64,000 nucleotides of DNA, taken from positions 62,001 to 126,000 of the forward strand of contig CAISTS010000040.1 in NCBI GenBank assembly GCA_903888485.1, in the 5' to 3' direction. The DNA is from an uncultured bacterium (lineage in GTDB: Bacteria > Pseudomonadota > Alphaproteobacteria > Rhodospirillales > Rhodospirillaceae). The position numbers were made by a program, and so were the translations under genes. Positions 1-8,386 of the stretch are shown one piece after another; position 1 is the stretch's first letter; each line of letters begins with the position of its first letter. The notes below the pieces were generated by a model that saw nothing but the letters and a program-made list of their open reading frames with translations, was not told where the DNA came from and searched no databases.

Positions 1-2
1 AT

Positions 3-803
3 GAACCCGCCGTCGCCGGCGGCAGCATGCCGATGGGCGATGAAGGCGGCGGAGGTATCGCCGCCGATAAGCCGATCGATCCCAACAAGGACACGCGCAT
101 CCAGGGCTTCCTCTACGGCATCGATGCCGACCCGAAAACGGGCGCCATGTGGTTCGCGCAGACCGATCCGTTCCCGTCGGGCCTGGTTGCGTTCCATGCC
201 GGCACCAATCCACCGGAAACCTGCAAGACCGAGATGTATACGGCGCCGAAGATCGACGCCAACAACTACGCCGCCTACATCAATCGCGGTGTTTCGGTGG
301 ACAGCAAGGGCATCGCTTATGCGTACTACGGCTCGGGCCAGCTCGGCCGCTTCGATCGCACCCAGTGTAAGGTCATGAGCGGTCCGACGATCGCCAAGGG
401 CCAGCACTGCCCCGAAGGCTGGTCGTTCTTTGATGCGCCCGGTCCGAAGTTCGATGGTGTGAAGGTCGGCACCGCCGACTTCCACTACCTCGGCTGGGTC
501 GATCTGCATGACACGCTCGGCATGGGTAAGGACATCTCGATCAGCACGGGCACCAACTCGGACTCGCTGTTGGCCTTTGACGATGCGACCAAGAAGTACA
601 GCGTGCTGCGTGTGCCGTACCCGCGCGGTTTCCACACGCGCGGGCTCGACGGGCGCATTGATGATCCGAAGGCGGGCTGGAAGGGCAAGGGTGTCTACGC
701 GACTTACGCCTCGCAGCCGGTCTGGCACCAGGAAGGCGGCGAAGACGCTTCCGGTCCGCAGCTGGTGAAGTTCCAGGTGCGTCCGAACCCGCTCGCCTAC
801 TAA
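3..803 (+). CDS. Streptogramin-lyase (Vgb)-like beta-propeller protein, C-terminal part
   Basis: The reading frame is already open at the left edge, so this is the C-terminal ~266 residues of a longer gene. Repeats of the type GAMWFAQTDP and GIAYAYYGSGQLGRFD, where a short blade ends in a W/Y-x-S-x-G-like strand, resemble the YncE/virginiamycin B lyase seven-bladed propeller. In many proteobacteria such domains sit behind a carboxypeptidase-regulatory-like domain in exported proteins. The protein ends in VKFQVRPNPLAY. Paired cysteines in the visible part suit a periplasmic location. Its substrate is unknown. The Met at 27 is only an internal residue. A bidirectional terminator follows. Confidence 0.6.
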   Translation, partial: EPAVAGGSMPMGDEGGGGIAADKPIDPNKDTRIQGFLYGIDADPKTGAMWFAQTDPFPSGLVAFHAGTNPPETCKTEMYTAPKIDANNYAAYINRGVSVDSKGIAYAYYGSGQLGRFDRTQCKVMSGPTIAKGQHCPEGWSFFDAPGPKFDGVKVGTADFHYLGWVDLHDTLGMGKDISISTGTNSDSLLAFDDATKKYSVLRVPYPRGFHTRGLDGRIDDPKAGWKGKGVYATYASQPVWHQEGGEDASGPQLVKFQVRPNPLAY

Positions 804-823
804 GAGCGATCCACCTTGAGATG

Positions 824-855
824 AACCGGCCGCTGAAAGGCGGCCGGTTTTATTT
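824..855. terminator. Bidirectional Rho-independent terminator
   Basis: Nine-base perfect arms AACCGGCCG (824-832) and CGGCCGGTT (841-849) enclose an 8-base loop, and TTATTTT follows on the plus strand. It lies between two genes that converge (the propeller gene on plus, the GntR gene on minus) and can end both. Confidence 0.8.
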
Positions 856-1511
856 TAGGCGGGCTTCGTCGCGCTGCTCACGCGCTCGAAGGCGTCCATC
901 AGGTGATGGCGCATGAGTGACGTCGCCTGCGCGTCGTCGCCCGCGATCATCGCCTGCAGGATTTTCTCGTGCTGCTGCCAGACGGCTTCGGACATGCCGG
1001 GGTAGGCGAGCACCTGGCTCATGGCGCGGCGCAGATGATGCCAGTGCAGCCGCATGCTGTCGGCGATCAGCGTGTTGCCGGATAGATCGTAGATGAACGC
1101 ATGGAAGTCGATGTCCGCGGCAAGGCCGCCGCCCGGGTCCTGGCGCGCCACCATGTCGCGCCCGCGGGCGATGATGGCGTTCGCCGCCCCTTTAGCAGCG
1201 TCATCGAGACGCGGGATGGCCAGCGACACAGCTAAAGGTTCCACCGCTGTGCGCAGCTGATAGATCGCCTGGAAAAACTCCGGCTTGATGGCTGTCACGG
1301 TCAGGCCCCGTCGCCCGGTCTGGGCGAGGAAGCCCTGGGCTTTCAGCACCGCCAGCGCATGGGTCACCGGCTGACGCGAGACGTTTAGGCGCGCCGCGAT
1401 CTCCTCCTGGGTCAGGCGCTCGTCGGGCTTGAGCGTGCCGTCGCACAGGGCATTGAGGATCACCTCATAGGCCTGATCGACCAGACTTTTTGGCTGCTGC
1501 AGCGATTCCAT
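855..1511 (-). CDS. GntR-family transcriptional regulator, FCD (FadR) subfamily
   Basis: A 218-residue regulator. The N-terminal winged helix has the GntR signature LTQEEIAARLNVSRQPV and the C-terminal all-helical FCD domain has the expected acidic/His positions (DIDFHAFIYDLSGN and the MRHHLMDAF end), which in this family bind a metal and a small organic acid. The Met at 1511 is chosen because AGGA sits just upstream; an ATG at 1538 has no ribosome-binding site and an even longer frame is unlikely. It is divergent from the hydrolase/mutase operon and shares a 17-bp palindrome with it, so it is probably the substrate-responsive regulator (usually a repressor) of that operon. Ligand unknown. 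Confidence 0.88.
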   Translation of the reverse strand: MESLQQPKSLVDQAYEVILNALCDGTLKPDERLTQEEIAARLNVSRQPVTHALAVLKAQGFLAQTGRRGLTVTAIKPEFFQAIYQLRTAVEPLAVSLAIPRLDDAAKGAANAIIARGRDMVARQDPGGGLAADIDFHAFIYDLSGNTLIADSMRLHWHHLRRAMSQVLAYPGMSEAVWQQHEKILQAMIAGDDAQATSLMRHHLMDAFERVSSATKPA

Positions 1512-1542
1512 AAATCCTGCCCTTGACTCCTGGCCCATAGTT

Positions 1543-1559
1543 TTGAATTCTGAATTCAA
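1543..1559. promoter_or_regulatory. Candidate GntR operator palindrome
   Basis: TTGAATTC-T-GAATTCAA is a perfect 8+1+8 palindrome midway between the divergent regulator and the first hydrolase gene. On the minus strand it lies between a TTGACT (-35-like, 1563-1568) and the regulator start; on the plus strand it lies 29 bp before the hydrolase ATG. The position fits an operator controlling both directions. Binding by the adjacent regulator is inferred. Confidence 0.55.
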
Positions 1560-1587
1560 TAAAGTCAAATCATAAGGGGAGGGGCGC

Positions 1588-2679
1588 ATGAGGGTGGCCA
1601 GCGCACTGGCGGCACTTGGCGTGTTGGGGTTGGCGGTGAGCCACGCTGCGTCCGCGCAGACGGCCCCGGCCTGGGCCCAGATTGGCGCCTGCCAGACCTT
1701 GTCCATGGGCGCCGTCGGCGGCCCCGCGCCCGCCGGCGACGTCGCCGTGCTGCGCTATGCCGGCTCCTCCAACTACGAGCTGACCTATCGGGATACGGTG
1801 CTGCTGTTCAACGCCGAGTACACCAAGCGCCTGCCGCCCGCGCGTTCGCTCGGTGTCGAGGAACCACAGCTCACCAAGGCCACCGCCATCTACATCGGCC
1901 ACGGCCACTCCGACCACATGGCCTCGGTGCCCTTCGTCGCGCTGCAGTCAAAAGCGAAAGTCTACGGCGCGAAGCTATCAACCGACGCCGCCCTCGCCAT
2001 GGGTGTGCCGCAGGCGCAGGTTGTCGCCGTCAAGAACGGCGATGTGCAGAAGTACCCGGGCTTCACGGTCGAGGCCGTGCTCGCGCGGCATGCTTCGGTG
2101 TTCGATGAGACCGGTAAGGTCAATCCGATGTTCCAGGCCTCCACCGCCGCCTGGGACGCGATGCGCAAGGCGACGCAAATCGATCCGCAGATCGGCTGGA
2201 ACGGTCAGCGCAAAATGCCCAACGGCCAGATGATGGCCCAAGGCACCAGCGACCGCCACGTGCTCGACGAGGGCACCATGGGGTACCTCGTCACCTTCGA
2301 GACGGGCTACAAGATGTACATCCTCGACAGCTCGGGTAATCCGACGAAAGAGCAGCAGGCCATGATGGCGCGCGTCGGCCACCTCGACGTGGCAACGGTG
2401 TCCTATCAGGGCTTTTTCATTGCCCAGCGCCAGATCGAGCAGACGTTGCCCTTGGTCGAGCTGTTCAAGCCCGACGTCTTCCTGCCCAACCATCACGACG
2501 AGACCGGCGGCTTTTATCCCGACATGGCGGGATATCCCCTGTTCATGGCGATCCGCGAGAAATTGCCTCGCACGCAATCGATTGCGCCGATGTACCGCAC
2601 GCCGGTGTGCTTCAATACCAAGACCAAGGACGTCTTCGTCGGCGAGACCTGGACCTGGCCGGCGGATAAGAAGAACTAA
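1588..2679 (+). CDS. Exported metallo-beta-lactamase-fold hydrolase, copy 1
   Basis: A 363-residue protein with a clear Sec signal (hydrophobic residues 5-22, cleavage near ASA-QTA) and the metallo-beta-lactamase metal motif HGHSDH at 105-110. Further conserved blocks are YILDSSGN and PNHHDETGGFYPDM near the C-terminus, where the His/Asp can complete the binuclear metal site. A strong GGGGAGG precedes the ATG. It starts the operon that leads into the acyl-CoA mutase genes and has a tandem paralogue 28 bp downstream. A periplasmic hydrolase acting on an ester, lactone or similar bond is a fair inference; the substrate cannot be read from the sequence. Confidence 0.82.
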   Translation: MRVASALAALGVLGLAVSHAASAQTAPAWAQIGACQTLSMGAVGGPAPAGDVAVLRYAGSSNYELTYRDTVLLFNAEYTKRLPPARSLGVEEPQLTKATAIYIGHGHSDHMASVPFVALQSKAKVYGAKLSTDAALAMGVPQAQVVAVKNGDVQKYPGFTVEAVLARHASVFDETGKVNPMFQASTAAWDAMRKATQIDPQIGWNGQRKMPNGQMMAQGTSDRHVLDEGTMGYLVTFETGYKMYILDSSGNPTKEQQAMMARVGHLDVATVSYQGFFIAQRQIEQTLPLVELFKPDVFLPNHHDETGGFYPDMAGYPLFMAIREKLPRTQSIAPMYRTPVCFNTKTKDVFVGETWTWPADKKN

Positions 2680-2707
2680 TTCTGTCATTCAAACACGGGA
2701 GGTGAAG

Positions 2708-3766
2708 ATGACGATGGTGAAGAACAGCCTGCGATTCCTGAAACAGTGCGCCCTGGGCGCCGCGGCGCTGACGCCGCTGGCCGCCAACGCGGCCGACGTG
2801 CCGGCCTGGGCCAATGATCCCGCGTGCCAGACGCTGACCATGGCGGCGGCCGGCGGCCCGACGCCGAAAAACCCCGACCTGATGGTGCTGCGCTATGCCG
2901 GCTCGGCGAACTTCGAGCTCGCCTATGGCAACACCGTGTTGCTGTTCGATGCGCAGTACGAGCGCGAGGCCTATGCCCGGCCCATCGGCGTGAAGGCCGA
3001 GCAGCTGACGAAAGCGACGGCGGTTTATATCGGCCACGGCCACGGCGACCATATGTCCGAAGGCCCCCAGATCGCCAATCAATCGAAAGCGCCGCTGTTC
3101 GGCGCGGCGCTGACCACGGAAACAGCCATCAAGATGGGTCTGCCGGCGGCGCAGGCCAAGACCGTCAAGAACGGCGATGTGCAGAAGTATCCGGGCTTCA
3201 GCGTGGAAGCGATTCTCGCGCAGCACAACTCGCGCACGCCCGAGTTCGTCAAGATCGCCGGCGGCGCATGGCAGAATTTGCAGAAGGCCACCGGCATCGG
3301 CCGTCCTGAAGGCGCGCCGCGTCCCACGCGCATCACCGGCACCAGCGACGTGAAAGTGCTCACCGAAGGCACCTACGCATTTCTGATGACCTTCGACAAC
3401 GGCTACAAGTTCATGATGCTCGACAGTTCGGGTCCGATCACCGAGGGCGAGCGCGCCGTGATGAAACGCATCGGCAAGGTCGATGCCGCCAGCGTCGCCT
3501 ATCAGGGCTATTACGTCCCTGCGCGCCAGATCGAAGGCACGCTGCCGCTGGTCGAGTTGTTCAAGCCCGATGTGTTCATCCCGAACCACCACGACGAGAC
3601 GGCGGGTTCGTTCCCGGATATGGGCACCGAGCCGCTGTTCCTCGCGATCCGCGAGAAGATGCCGGCGGTGCGTTCGATCTCGCCGCTGCTGCGCGCGCCG
3701 ATCTGCATCAATACCAAGACGAAAGATATCTTCGTCGGCGATACCTGGACGTTCCCGAAGGGCTAA
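2708..3766 (+). CDS. Exported metallo-beta-lactamase-fold hydrolase, copy 2
   Basis: A 352-residue paralogue of the preceding gene: shared blocks include LRYAGS, TVLLF, KNGDVQKYPGF, LVELFKPDVF, PNHHDET and the C-terminal NTKTKD-FVG-TWT. It has its own Sec signal (MVKNSLRF then a hydrophobic stretch ending AANA-AD) and metal motif HGHGDH at 110-115. The start is the ATG at 2708 behind GGGAGG; the frame is open further upstream but overlaps copy 1. The central loop differs from copy 1 (about 15 residues shorter), suggesting divergence in substrate rather than a recent duplication. The next gene follows 23 bp later. Confidence 0.82.
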   Translation: MTMVKNSLRFLKQCALGAAALTPLAANAADVPAWANDPACQTLTMAAAGGPTPKNPDLMVLRYAGSANFELAYGNTVLLFDAQYEREAYARPIGVKAEQLTKATAVYIGHGHGDHMSEGPQIANQSKAPLFGAALTTETAIKMGLPAAQAKTVKNGDVQKYPGFSVEAILAQHNSRTPEFVKIAGGAWQNLQKATGIGRPEGAPRPTRITGTSDVKVLTEGTYAFLMTFDNGYKFMMLDSSGPITEGERAVMKRIGKVDAASVAYQGYYVPARQIEGTLPLVELFKPDVFIPNHHDETAGSFPDMGTEPLFLAIREKMPAVRSISPLLRAPICINTKTKDIFVGDTWTFPKG

Positions 3767-3789
3767 CGCCCATACGTGAGGAGATTGAG

Positions 3790-4197
3790 TTGACTCAGCC
3801 TATTCGTGTTCTGTTGGCCAAGGTTGGCCTCGATGGGCATGACCGCGGCGTGCGCGTTGTTGCGCGCACGCTGCGCGATGCCGGAATGGATGTGATCTAC
3901 ACCGGGCTGCACCGCACGCCCGAGGAAGTGGTCAATGCCGCCATTCAAGAAGACGTCGATATTCTCGGTGTCAGTCTGTTGTCCGGCGTGCAGATGACGG
4001 TCTTTCCGAAAATCTTCAAGCTGCTCGCCGAAAAGGGCGTCGATGATCTCATCATCGTCGCCGGCGGCGTCATGCCCGATGAAGACGTTGCCGAACTCAA
4101 GAAGATGGGTGTCGCGGAAGTCATGCTGCAGGACACGCCGCCCGATGCGATTGTCAAATCGCTCACCGCGCTCGTGACCGCGCGCGGACCGCGCTAG
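3790..4197 (+). CDS. hcmB: Acyl-CoA mutase small, cobalamin-binding subunit (HcmB-like)
   Basis: A 135-residue stand-alone B12-binding domain. The DxHxxG signature is D15-G-H17-D-R-G20, with His17 the expected lower axial cobalt ligand; GVSLLSG and VAGGVMP complete the nucleotide-tail pocket. This size is typical of small subunits of two-subunit mutases (isobutyryl-CoA or 2-hydroxyisobutyryl-CoA mutase), not the fused methylmalonyl-CoA mutase alpha chain. The start is TTG at 3790 with GAGGAG upstream. It is separated from its large subunit by the ligase and GTPase genes, all in one operon. Confidence 0.88.
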   Translation: MTQPIRVLLAKVGLDGHDRGVRVVARTLRDAGMDVIYTGLHRTPEEVVNAAIQEDVDILGVSLLSGVQMTVFPKIFKLLAEKGVDDLIIVAGGVMPDEDVAELKKMGVAEVMLQDTPPDAIVKSLTALVTARGPR

Positions 4198-4206
4198 AGG
4201 ATCGTC

Positions 4207-5631
4207 ATGGAGTCCTGGTCCTTTCCGCCGTCTTTCGACGAAAACTATCTGCCGCCAGCGGACAGCCGCTACTGGTTCCCGCGCCGCGAGACCATGCCTG
4301 CGGGTGAACGCGAGAAAGCCATCCTCGCGCGCTTGCAGGAGGTCTGCCGCTACGCTTACACCAACGCACCGTTCTACAGGAAGAAGTGGGACGAGGCGGG
4401 CTTTCATCCTGATCACTTGAATTCGCTCGAAGACTTTGAAGACAAGGTGCCGGTGGTCCAGAAGGCTGATCTGCGTGTTTCGCAGGCCAACCATCCGCCC
4501 TACGGCGACTACCTCTGCGTGCCCGAGAGCGAGATTTTCCATCTGCACGGCACCAGCGGCACAACAGGCAGGCCAACCGCCTTCGCCATCGGCCGCAACG
4601 ATTGGCGCGCCATCGCCAACGCCCACGCGCGCTGCATGTGGGCCATGGGCATGCGCCCGGGCGATGTGATCTGTGTCGCCGCCATTTTCAGCCTCTACAT
4701 GGGCAGTTGGGGGGCACTCGCCGGCGCCGAGCGTCTGCGTGCGAAAGCATTTCCGTTTGGAGCCGGCGCGCCCGGCATGAGCGCGCGCTGCGCGCAGTGG
4801 CTCGATCTGGTGAAGCCCAGCGCCTTCTACGGCACGCCGACCTACGCCGTGCACTTGGGCGAGACGGCCATCAAGGAAGGCCTGAACCCGCGCAAGTTCG
4901 GCATCAAGCATATGTTCTTCTCGGGTGAACCCGGCGCGTCGATCCCCGGCGTGCGCGGCCGCATCATGGAGTTGTTCGACGCCAAGGTCTTCGACTGTGG
5001 TTCGATGGCCGAGATGACGCCGTGGATGAACGTCGCCGGCACCGCCGAAACCGAGGGCATGCTGTGCTGGCAGGACATCATCTACACCGAGGTCTGCGAT
5101 CCCAAGACCATGCGCCGCGTGCCCTATGGCCAGCGCGGCACGCCGGTGTATACGCACCTCGAACGCACGTCGCAGCCGATGATTCGGCTTGCGTCCGGTG
5201 ATCTCACGCAATGGGTCAACGATCCCAACCCCTGCGGGCGCACGTACCCGCGCCTGCCGCACGGCATCTTTGGGCGTATCGATGACATGTTCACCATCCG
5301 CGGCGAGAACGTGTACCCCTCCGAGATCGAGGCGGTGCTGCACGAAATCCCCGGCTATGGCGGTGAGCACCAGATCGTCATTTCGCGCGATGCGGCCATG
5401 GACGAGCTGCTGCTGCGCGTCGAGGCCAACGAAGGCACTTTCCCGAGCGGCGATGTGTCGCAGTTCCGCAATGAAGTCGGGAAACGTATCCAGAAGCTCT
5501 TGGGCCTGCGCGTGAAGGCCGAGATCGTGGCGCAGGGCTCGCTGCCGCGCACCGACTTCAAGTCGCGCCGTGTGATCGACGACCGCGCCGCTTTCCGCGA
5601 CATGCATGCGGCTTTGGGGCAGGGCACGTGA
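4207..5631 (+). CDS. Phenylacetate-CoA ligase-type acyl-CoA ligase, probable 2-hydroxyisobutyrate-CoA ligase
   Basis: A 474-residue adenylate-forming enzyme of the PaaK subfamily. It has the P-loop HGTSGTTGRPT, the central SGEPGASIPG and GSMAEMTPW adenine/acyl blocks, the hinge GRIDDMFTIRGENVYPSEIE, and a C-terminal LPRTDFKSRRVID whose lysine (about K452) is the adenylation lysine. It converts a carboxylic acid, ATP and CoA to acyl-CoA, AMP and PPi in the cytoplasm. The size and its place between the B12 subunit and the GTPase match the ligase (Hcl) that activates 2-hydroxyisobutyrate in Aquincola. Specificity is inferred from context. It starts 9 bp after the small mutase subunit and overlaps the GTPase start. 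Confidence 0.82.
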   Translation: MESWSFPPSFDENYLPPADSRYWFPRRETMPAGEREKAILARLQEVCRYAYTNAPFYRKKWDEAGFHPDHLNSLEDFEDKVPVVQKADLRVSQANHPPYGDYLCVPESEIFHLHGTSGTTGRPTAFAIGRNDWRAIANAHARCMWAMGMRPGDVICVAAIFSLYMGSWGALAGAERLRAKAFPFGAGAPGMSARCAQWLDLVKPSAFYGTPTYAVHLGETAIKEGLNPRKFGIKHMFFSGEPGASIPGVRGRIMELFDAKVFDCGSMAEMTPWMNVAGTAETEGMLCWQDIIYTEVCDPKTMRRVPYGQRGTPVYTHLERTSQPMIRLASGDLTQWVNDPNPCGRTYPRLPHGIFGRIDDMFTIRGENVYPSEIEAVLHEIPGYGGEHQIVISRDAAMDELLLRVEANEGTFPSGDVSQFRNEVGKRIQKLLGLRVKAEIVAQGSLPRTDFKSRRVIDDRAAFRDMHAALGQGT

Positions 5632-6590
5632 AGGCTTATGTGCCTTCGACCGAGTTGATCCCGCGCGCGGCGCGCGGCGAGATCCCGGCCATCGCGCGCC
5701 TGATCAGCCGCGCCGAAGCCGGCATGCCCGAGGCGCGCCCGGCGCTGGCCGAAATCTACAAGCGGGCAGGCAAGGCTCATGTCATAGGCATTACCGGTGT
5801 CCCCGGCAGCGGCAAGTCGACGCTGGTGGCGGCGCTGGCCGCGCGGTTGCGGGCTACGGGCGGCAAAGTTGGTGTCGTCGCGGTCGATCCGTCCAGTCCC
5901 TATTCGGGCGGCGCCATCCTTGGCGACCGCATCCGCATGACCGAGCTGGCGCAGGATCCCGGCGTCTACATCCGCAGTATGGCGACGCGCGGCGCCATGG
6001 GCGGCATGGCGCGCGCGACATTGGATGCTGTGGACATTCTCGATGTCGGCGGCTTCAACACCATCATCATCGAGACCGTCGGCGTCGGCCAGGACGAGGT
6101 CGAGATCGCCAAGGCTTCGCACACCACCATCGTCGTCTCCGCGCCGGGCCTCGGCGACGAGATCCAGGCCATCAAGGCCGGCATGCTCGAGATCGCTGAC
6201 ATCCATATTGTCTCCAAATGCGACCGCAGCGATGCCAACCGCACGCTCACCGATCTCAAACAGATGCTCACCATGGGCGTGCGGGCAGGCGTTGCTTCGG
6301 AATGGCCGGTACGGGTGGTGGGTATCTCGTCGCTCAACGGCGAAGGGTTCGATGAACTGCTCGAAGCCATTGCCAAGCACCGCGCCTTCTTCAAGGACAG
6401 CGCCAGCGGCACGCAGCGGCGCTTGGCCATCGCCGGCTTCCGCCTGGAAAAGACCGCCGAGAATTTGTTGATCGAACGTTTCCAACAATCCGCCGCCGCG
6501 CTCACGCCGGCGCTCGCGGCAAAACTCAGCGCCCGCCAGGGCGATCCCTATTCACTCGCGCGCGAGCTCCTCGCCGCGTCACTTGCGTAA
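5628..6590 (+). CDS. meaB: MeaB/ArgK-family GTPase, mutase chaperone
   Basis: A 320-residue G3E-type P-loop GTPase. Walker A is GVPGSGKS (57-64), the switch region DPSSPYSGGAILGDR follows (88-101), and IETVGVGQDE is the Walker B/G3 area. MeaB proteins load adenosylcobalamin and protect or reactivate B12-dependent mutases. Odd point: the base-specificity motif, normally NKxD, reads SKCD (196-199). The start is GTG at 5628, overlapping the ligase stop (GTGA), which indicates translational coupling. The mutase large subunit follows after 9 bp, so its client is almost certainly that mutase. Confidence 0.88.
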   Translation: MKAYVPSTELIPRAARGEIPAIARLISRAEAGMPEARPALAEIYKRAGKAHVIGITGVPGSGKSTLVAALAARLRATGGKVGVVAVDPSSPYSGGAILGDRIRMTELAQDPGVYIRSMATRGAMGGMARATLDAVDILDVGGFNTIIIETVGVGQDEVEIAKASHTTIVVSAPGLGDEIQAIKAGMLEIADIHIVSKCDRSDANRTLTDLKQMLTMGVRAGVASEWPVRVVGISSLNGEGFDELLEAIAKHRAFFKDSASGTQRRLAIAGFRLEKTAENLLIERFQQSAAALTPALAAKLSARQGDPYSLARELLAASLA

Positions 6591-6599
6591 GAGGCCATC

Positions 6600-8276
6600 A
6601 TGAACAAGACCATCGAACAGATCCGCGCCGAAGAGAAAGATTGGGAAGCCAATGAGGTAGCCCAGTTCCTCAAGAAACAGGCCGAGCGCAAGAAGGAGTT
6701 CTTCACACTCGGCGATATCCCGGTGAAGCGCACCTACACCGCCGCCGATCTCGAGAATACGCCGGTCGAGGACATCGGCCTTCCGGGCCGCTACCCGTTC
6801 ACGCGCGGGCCTTATCCGACGATGTACCGCAGCCGCCCCTGGACCATGCGCCAGATCGCCGGCTTCGGCACCGGCGAAGACACCAACGTGCGCTTCAAGT
6901 TCCTGATCGCCCAAGGGCAGACCGGCATCTCGACCGACTTCGATATGCCGACGCTGATGGGCTACGATTCCGATCATCCCATGAGCGAGGGCGAAGTGGG
7001 CCGCGAGGGCGTGGCCATCGATACGCTCGCCGACATGGAAGCGCTGCTGGACGGTATCGATCTCGAAAAGATCTCGGTCTCCCTCACCATCAATCCCACC
7101 GCCTGGATCCTGCTCGCCATGTACATCGTGCTGGCCGAGAAGCGCGGCTACGATCTCAACAAGCTTTCGGGCACGGTGCAGGCCGACATCCTGAAAGAGT
7201 ATATGGCGCAAAAGGAATACATTTATCCGGTGGCGCCGTCGGTGCGCATCGTGCGCGATATCATCACGCACTGCGCCAAGACCATGAAGCGCTACAACCC
7301 GATCAATATCTCGGGCTACCACATCTCCGAGGCCGGTTCCTCGCCGCTGCACGAAGCTGCGTTCACGCTCGCCAATCTCATCGCTTATGTCGAGGAAGTC
7401 ACCAAGACCGGCATGCACGTCGATGAGTTCGCACCTCGCCTCGCATTCTTCTTCGTCTGCCAGGCCGATTTCTTCGAGGAAATCGCCAAGTTCCGCGCGC
7501 TGCGCCGCTGTTATGCCAAGATCATGAAAGAGCGCTTCGGCGCGAAGAATCCTGAGTCCATGCGCCTGCGCTTTCACTGCCAAACGGCCGCGGCCTCGCT
7601 CACCAAGCCGCAGTACATGATCAACGTCGTACGCACCGGTATGCAGGCGCTTGCGGCCGTGCTGGGCGGCTGTCAGTCGTTGCACACCAACGGTTATGAC
7701 GAGGCTTTCGCGATTCCCACCGAAGACGCCATGCGCATGGCTCTGCGCACCCAGCAGATCATCGCCGAGGAGACCAACGTCACCCAGGTGATCGATCCCC
7801 TCGGCGGCTCCTATTTCGTGGAATCCCTGACGACCGAGTATGAGAACCGCATCTTTGAGATCATCAAGGAGATCGACGAGCGCGGCGGCGCCATCAAGTT
7901 GATGGAAGAGGGCTGGTTCCAGAAGCACATCGCGGATTTCGCTTACGAAACGGCGCTGCGCAAGCAGTCCGGAGAAAAACCGGTCATCGGTGTCAATCGT
8001 TTCGTCGATGGGACTCCGGATCCCGAAATTCACACCCACCCCTATGACAAGACCACCGCCGAGCGGCAGATCGCGCGCACCAAGCGCGTGCGTGCCGGTC
8101 AGGACCCGAAAGTCATGGCGGCACTGCTCGAAAAACTGAAAGCCGTCGCCAAGGATGAAAGCCAGAACATCATGCCGGTGACGATCGAACTCGTCCGCGC
8201 CGGCGCCACCATGGGTGATCTCGTCGAGACGCTGCGCACCATTTGGGGCACATACCGCGAAACGCCGGTGTATTAG
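6600..8276 (+). CDS. hcmA: 2-Hydroxyisobutyryl-CoA mutase-type large subunit (B12-dependent acyl-CoA mutase)
   Basis: A 558-residue TIM-barrel mutase subunit without a B12 domain. Three positions that set substrate choice can be read. Ile86 in RQIAGF is at the Tyr/Phe position of methylmalonyl-/isobutyryl-CoA mutase. Asp113 in STDFDMP is where methylmalonyl-CoA mutase has Ala. Gln204 in [10 protein letters not shown] replaces the Arg that binds the methylmalonyl carboxylate. All three sit four residues before Ile90, Asp117 and Gln208 of Aquincola HcmA (as I recall the numbering). The expected reaction is 2-hydroxyisobutyryl-CoA to 3-hydroxybutyryl-CoA, or a close branched hydroxyacyl-CoA. Database labels will probably say methylmalonyl-CoA mutase. 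It partners with the small subunit at 3790. Confidence 0.87.
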   Translation: MNKTIEQIRAEEKDWEANEVAQFLKKQAERKKEFFTLGDIPVKRTYTAADLENTPVEDIGLPGRYPFTRGPYPTMYRSRPWTMRQIAGFGTGEDTNVRFKFLIAQGQTGISTDFDMPTLMGYDSDHPMSEGEVGREGVAIDTLADMEALLDGIDLEKISVSLTINPTAWILLAMYIVLAEKRGYDLNKLSGTVQADILKEYMAQKEYIYPVAPSVRIVRDIITHCAKTMKRYNPINISGYHISEAGSSPLHEAAFTLANLIAYVEEVTKTGMHVDEFAPRLAFFFVCQADFFEEIAKFRALRRCYAKIMKERFGAKNPESMRLRFHCQTAAASLTKPQYMINVVRTGMQALAAVLGGCQSLHTNGYDEAFAIPTEDAMRMALRTQQIIAEETNVTQVIDPLGGSYFVESLTTEYENRIFEIIKEIDERGGAIKLMEEGWFQKHIADFAYETALRKQSGEKPVIGVNRFVDGTPDPEIHTHPYDKTTAERQIARTKRVRAGQDPKVMAALLEKLKAVAKDESQNIMPVTIELVRAGATMGDLVETLRTIWGTYRETPVY

Positions 8277-8386
8277 CCGGATTCTATTCCGCTGTACGGA
8301 ACGTCTGTCGCCGCCGCATGGGAATGGGATGGCCAGGCCCATCCGAATCTGCGACCTTCGTCCGCCGTCGGAAGAGGAGGGGAGCC

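Noticed and set aside
6600..8276. Ordinary methylmalonyl-CoA mutase large subunit
   Set aside because: The carboxylate-binding Arg is Gln204, the active-site Tyr is Ile86 and an Asp appears at 113; the B12 domain is a separate small subunit. This fits 2-hydroxyisobutyryl-CoA mutase.
8277..8386. Cobalamin riboswitch before the TonB receptor
   Set aside because: Only 110 bp, with no B12-box-like sequence or suitable stems seen.
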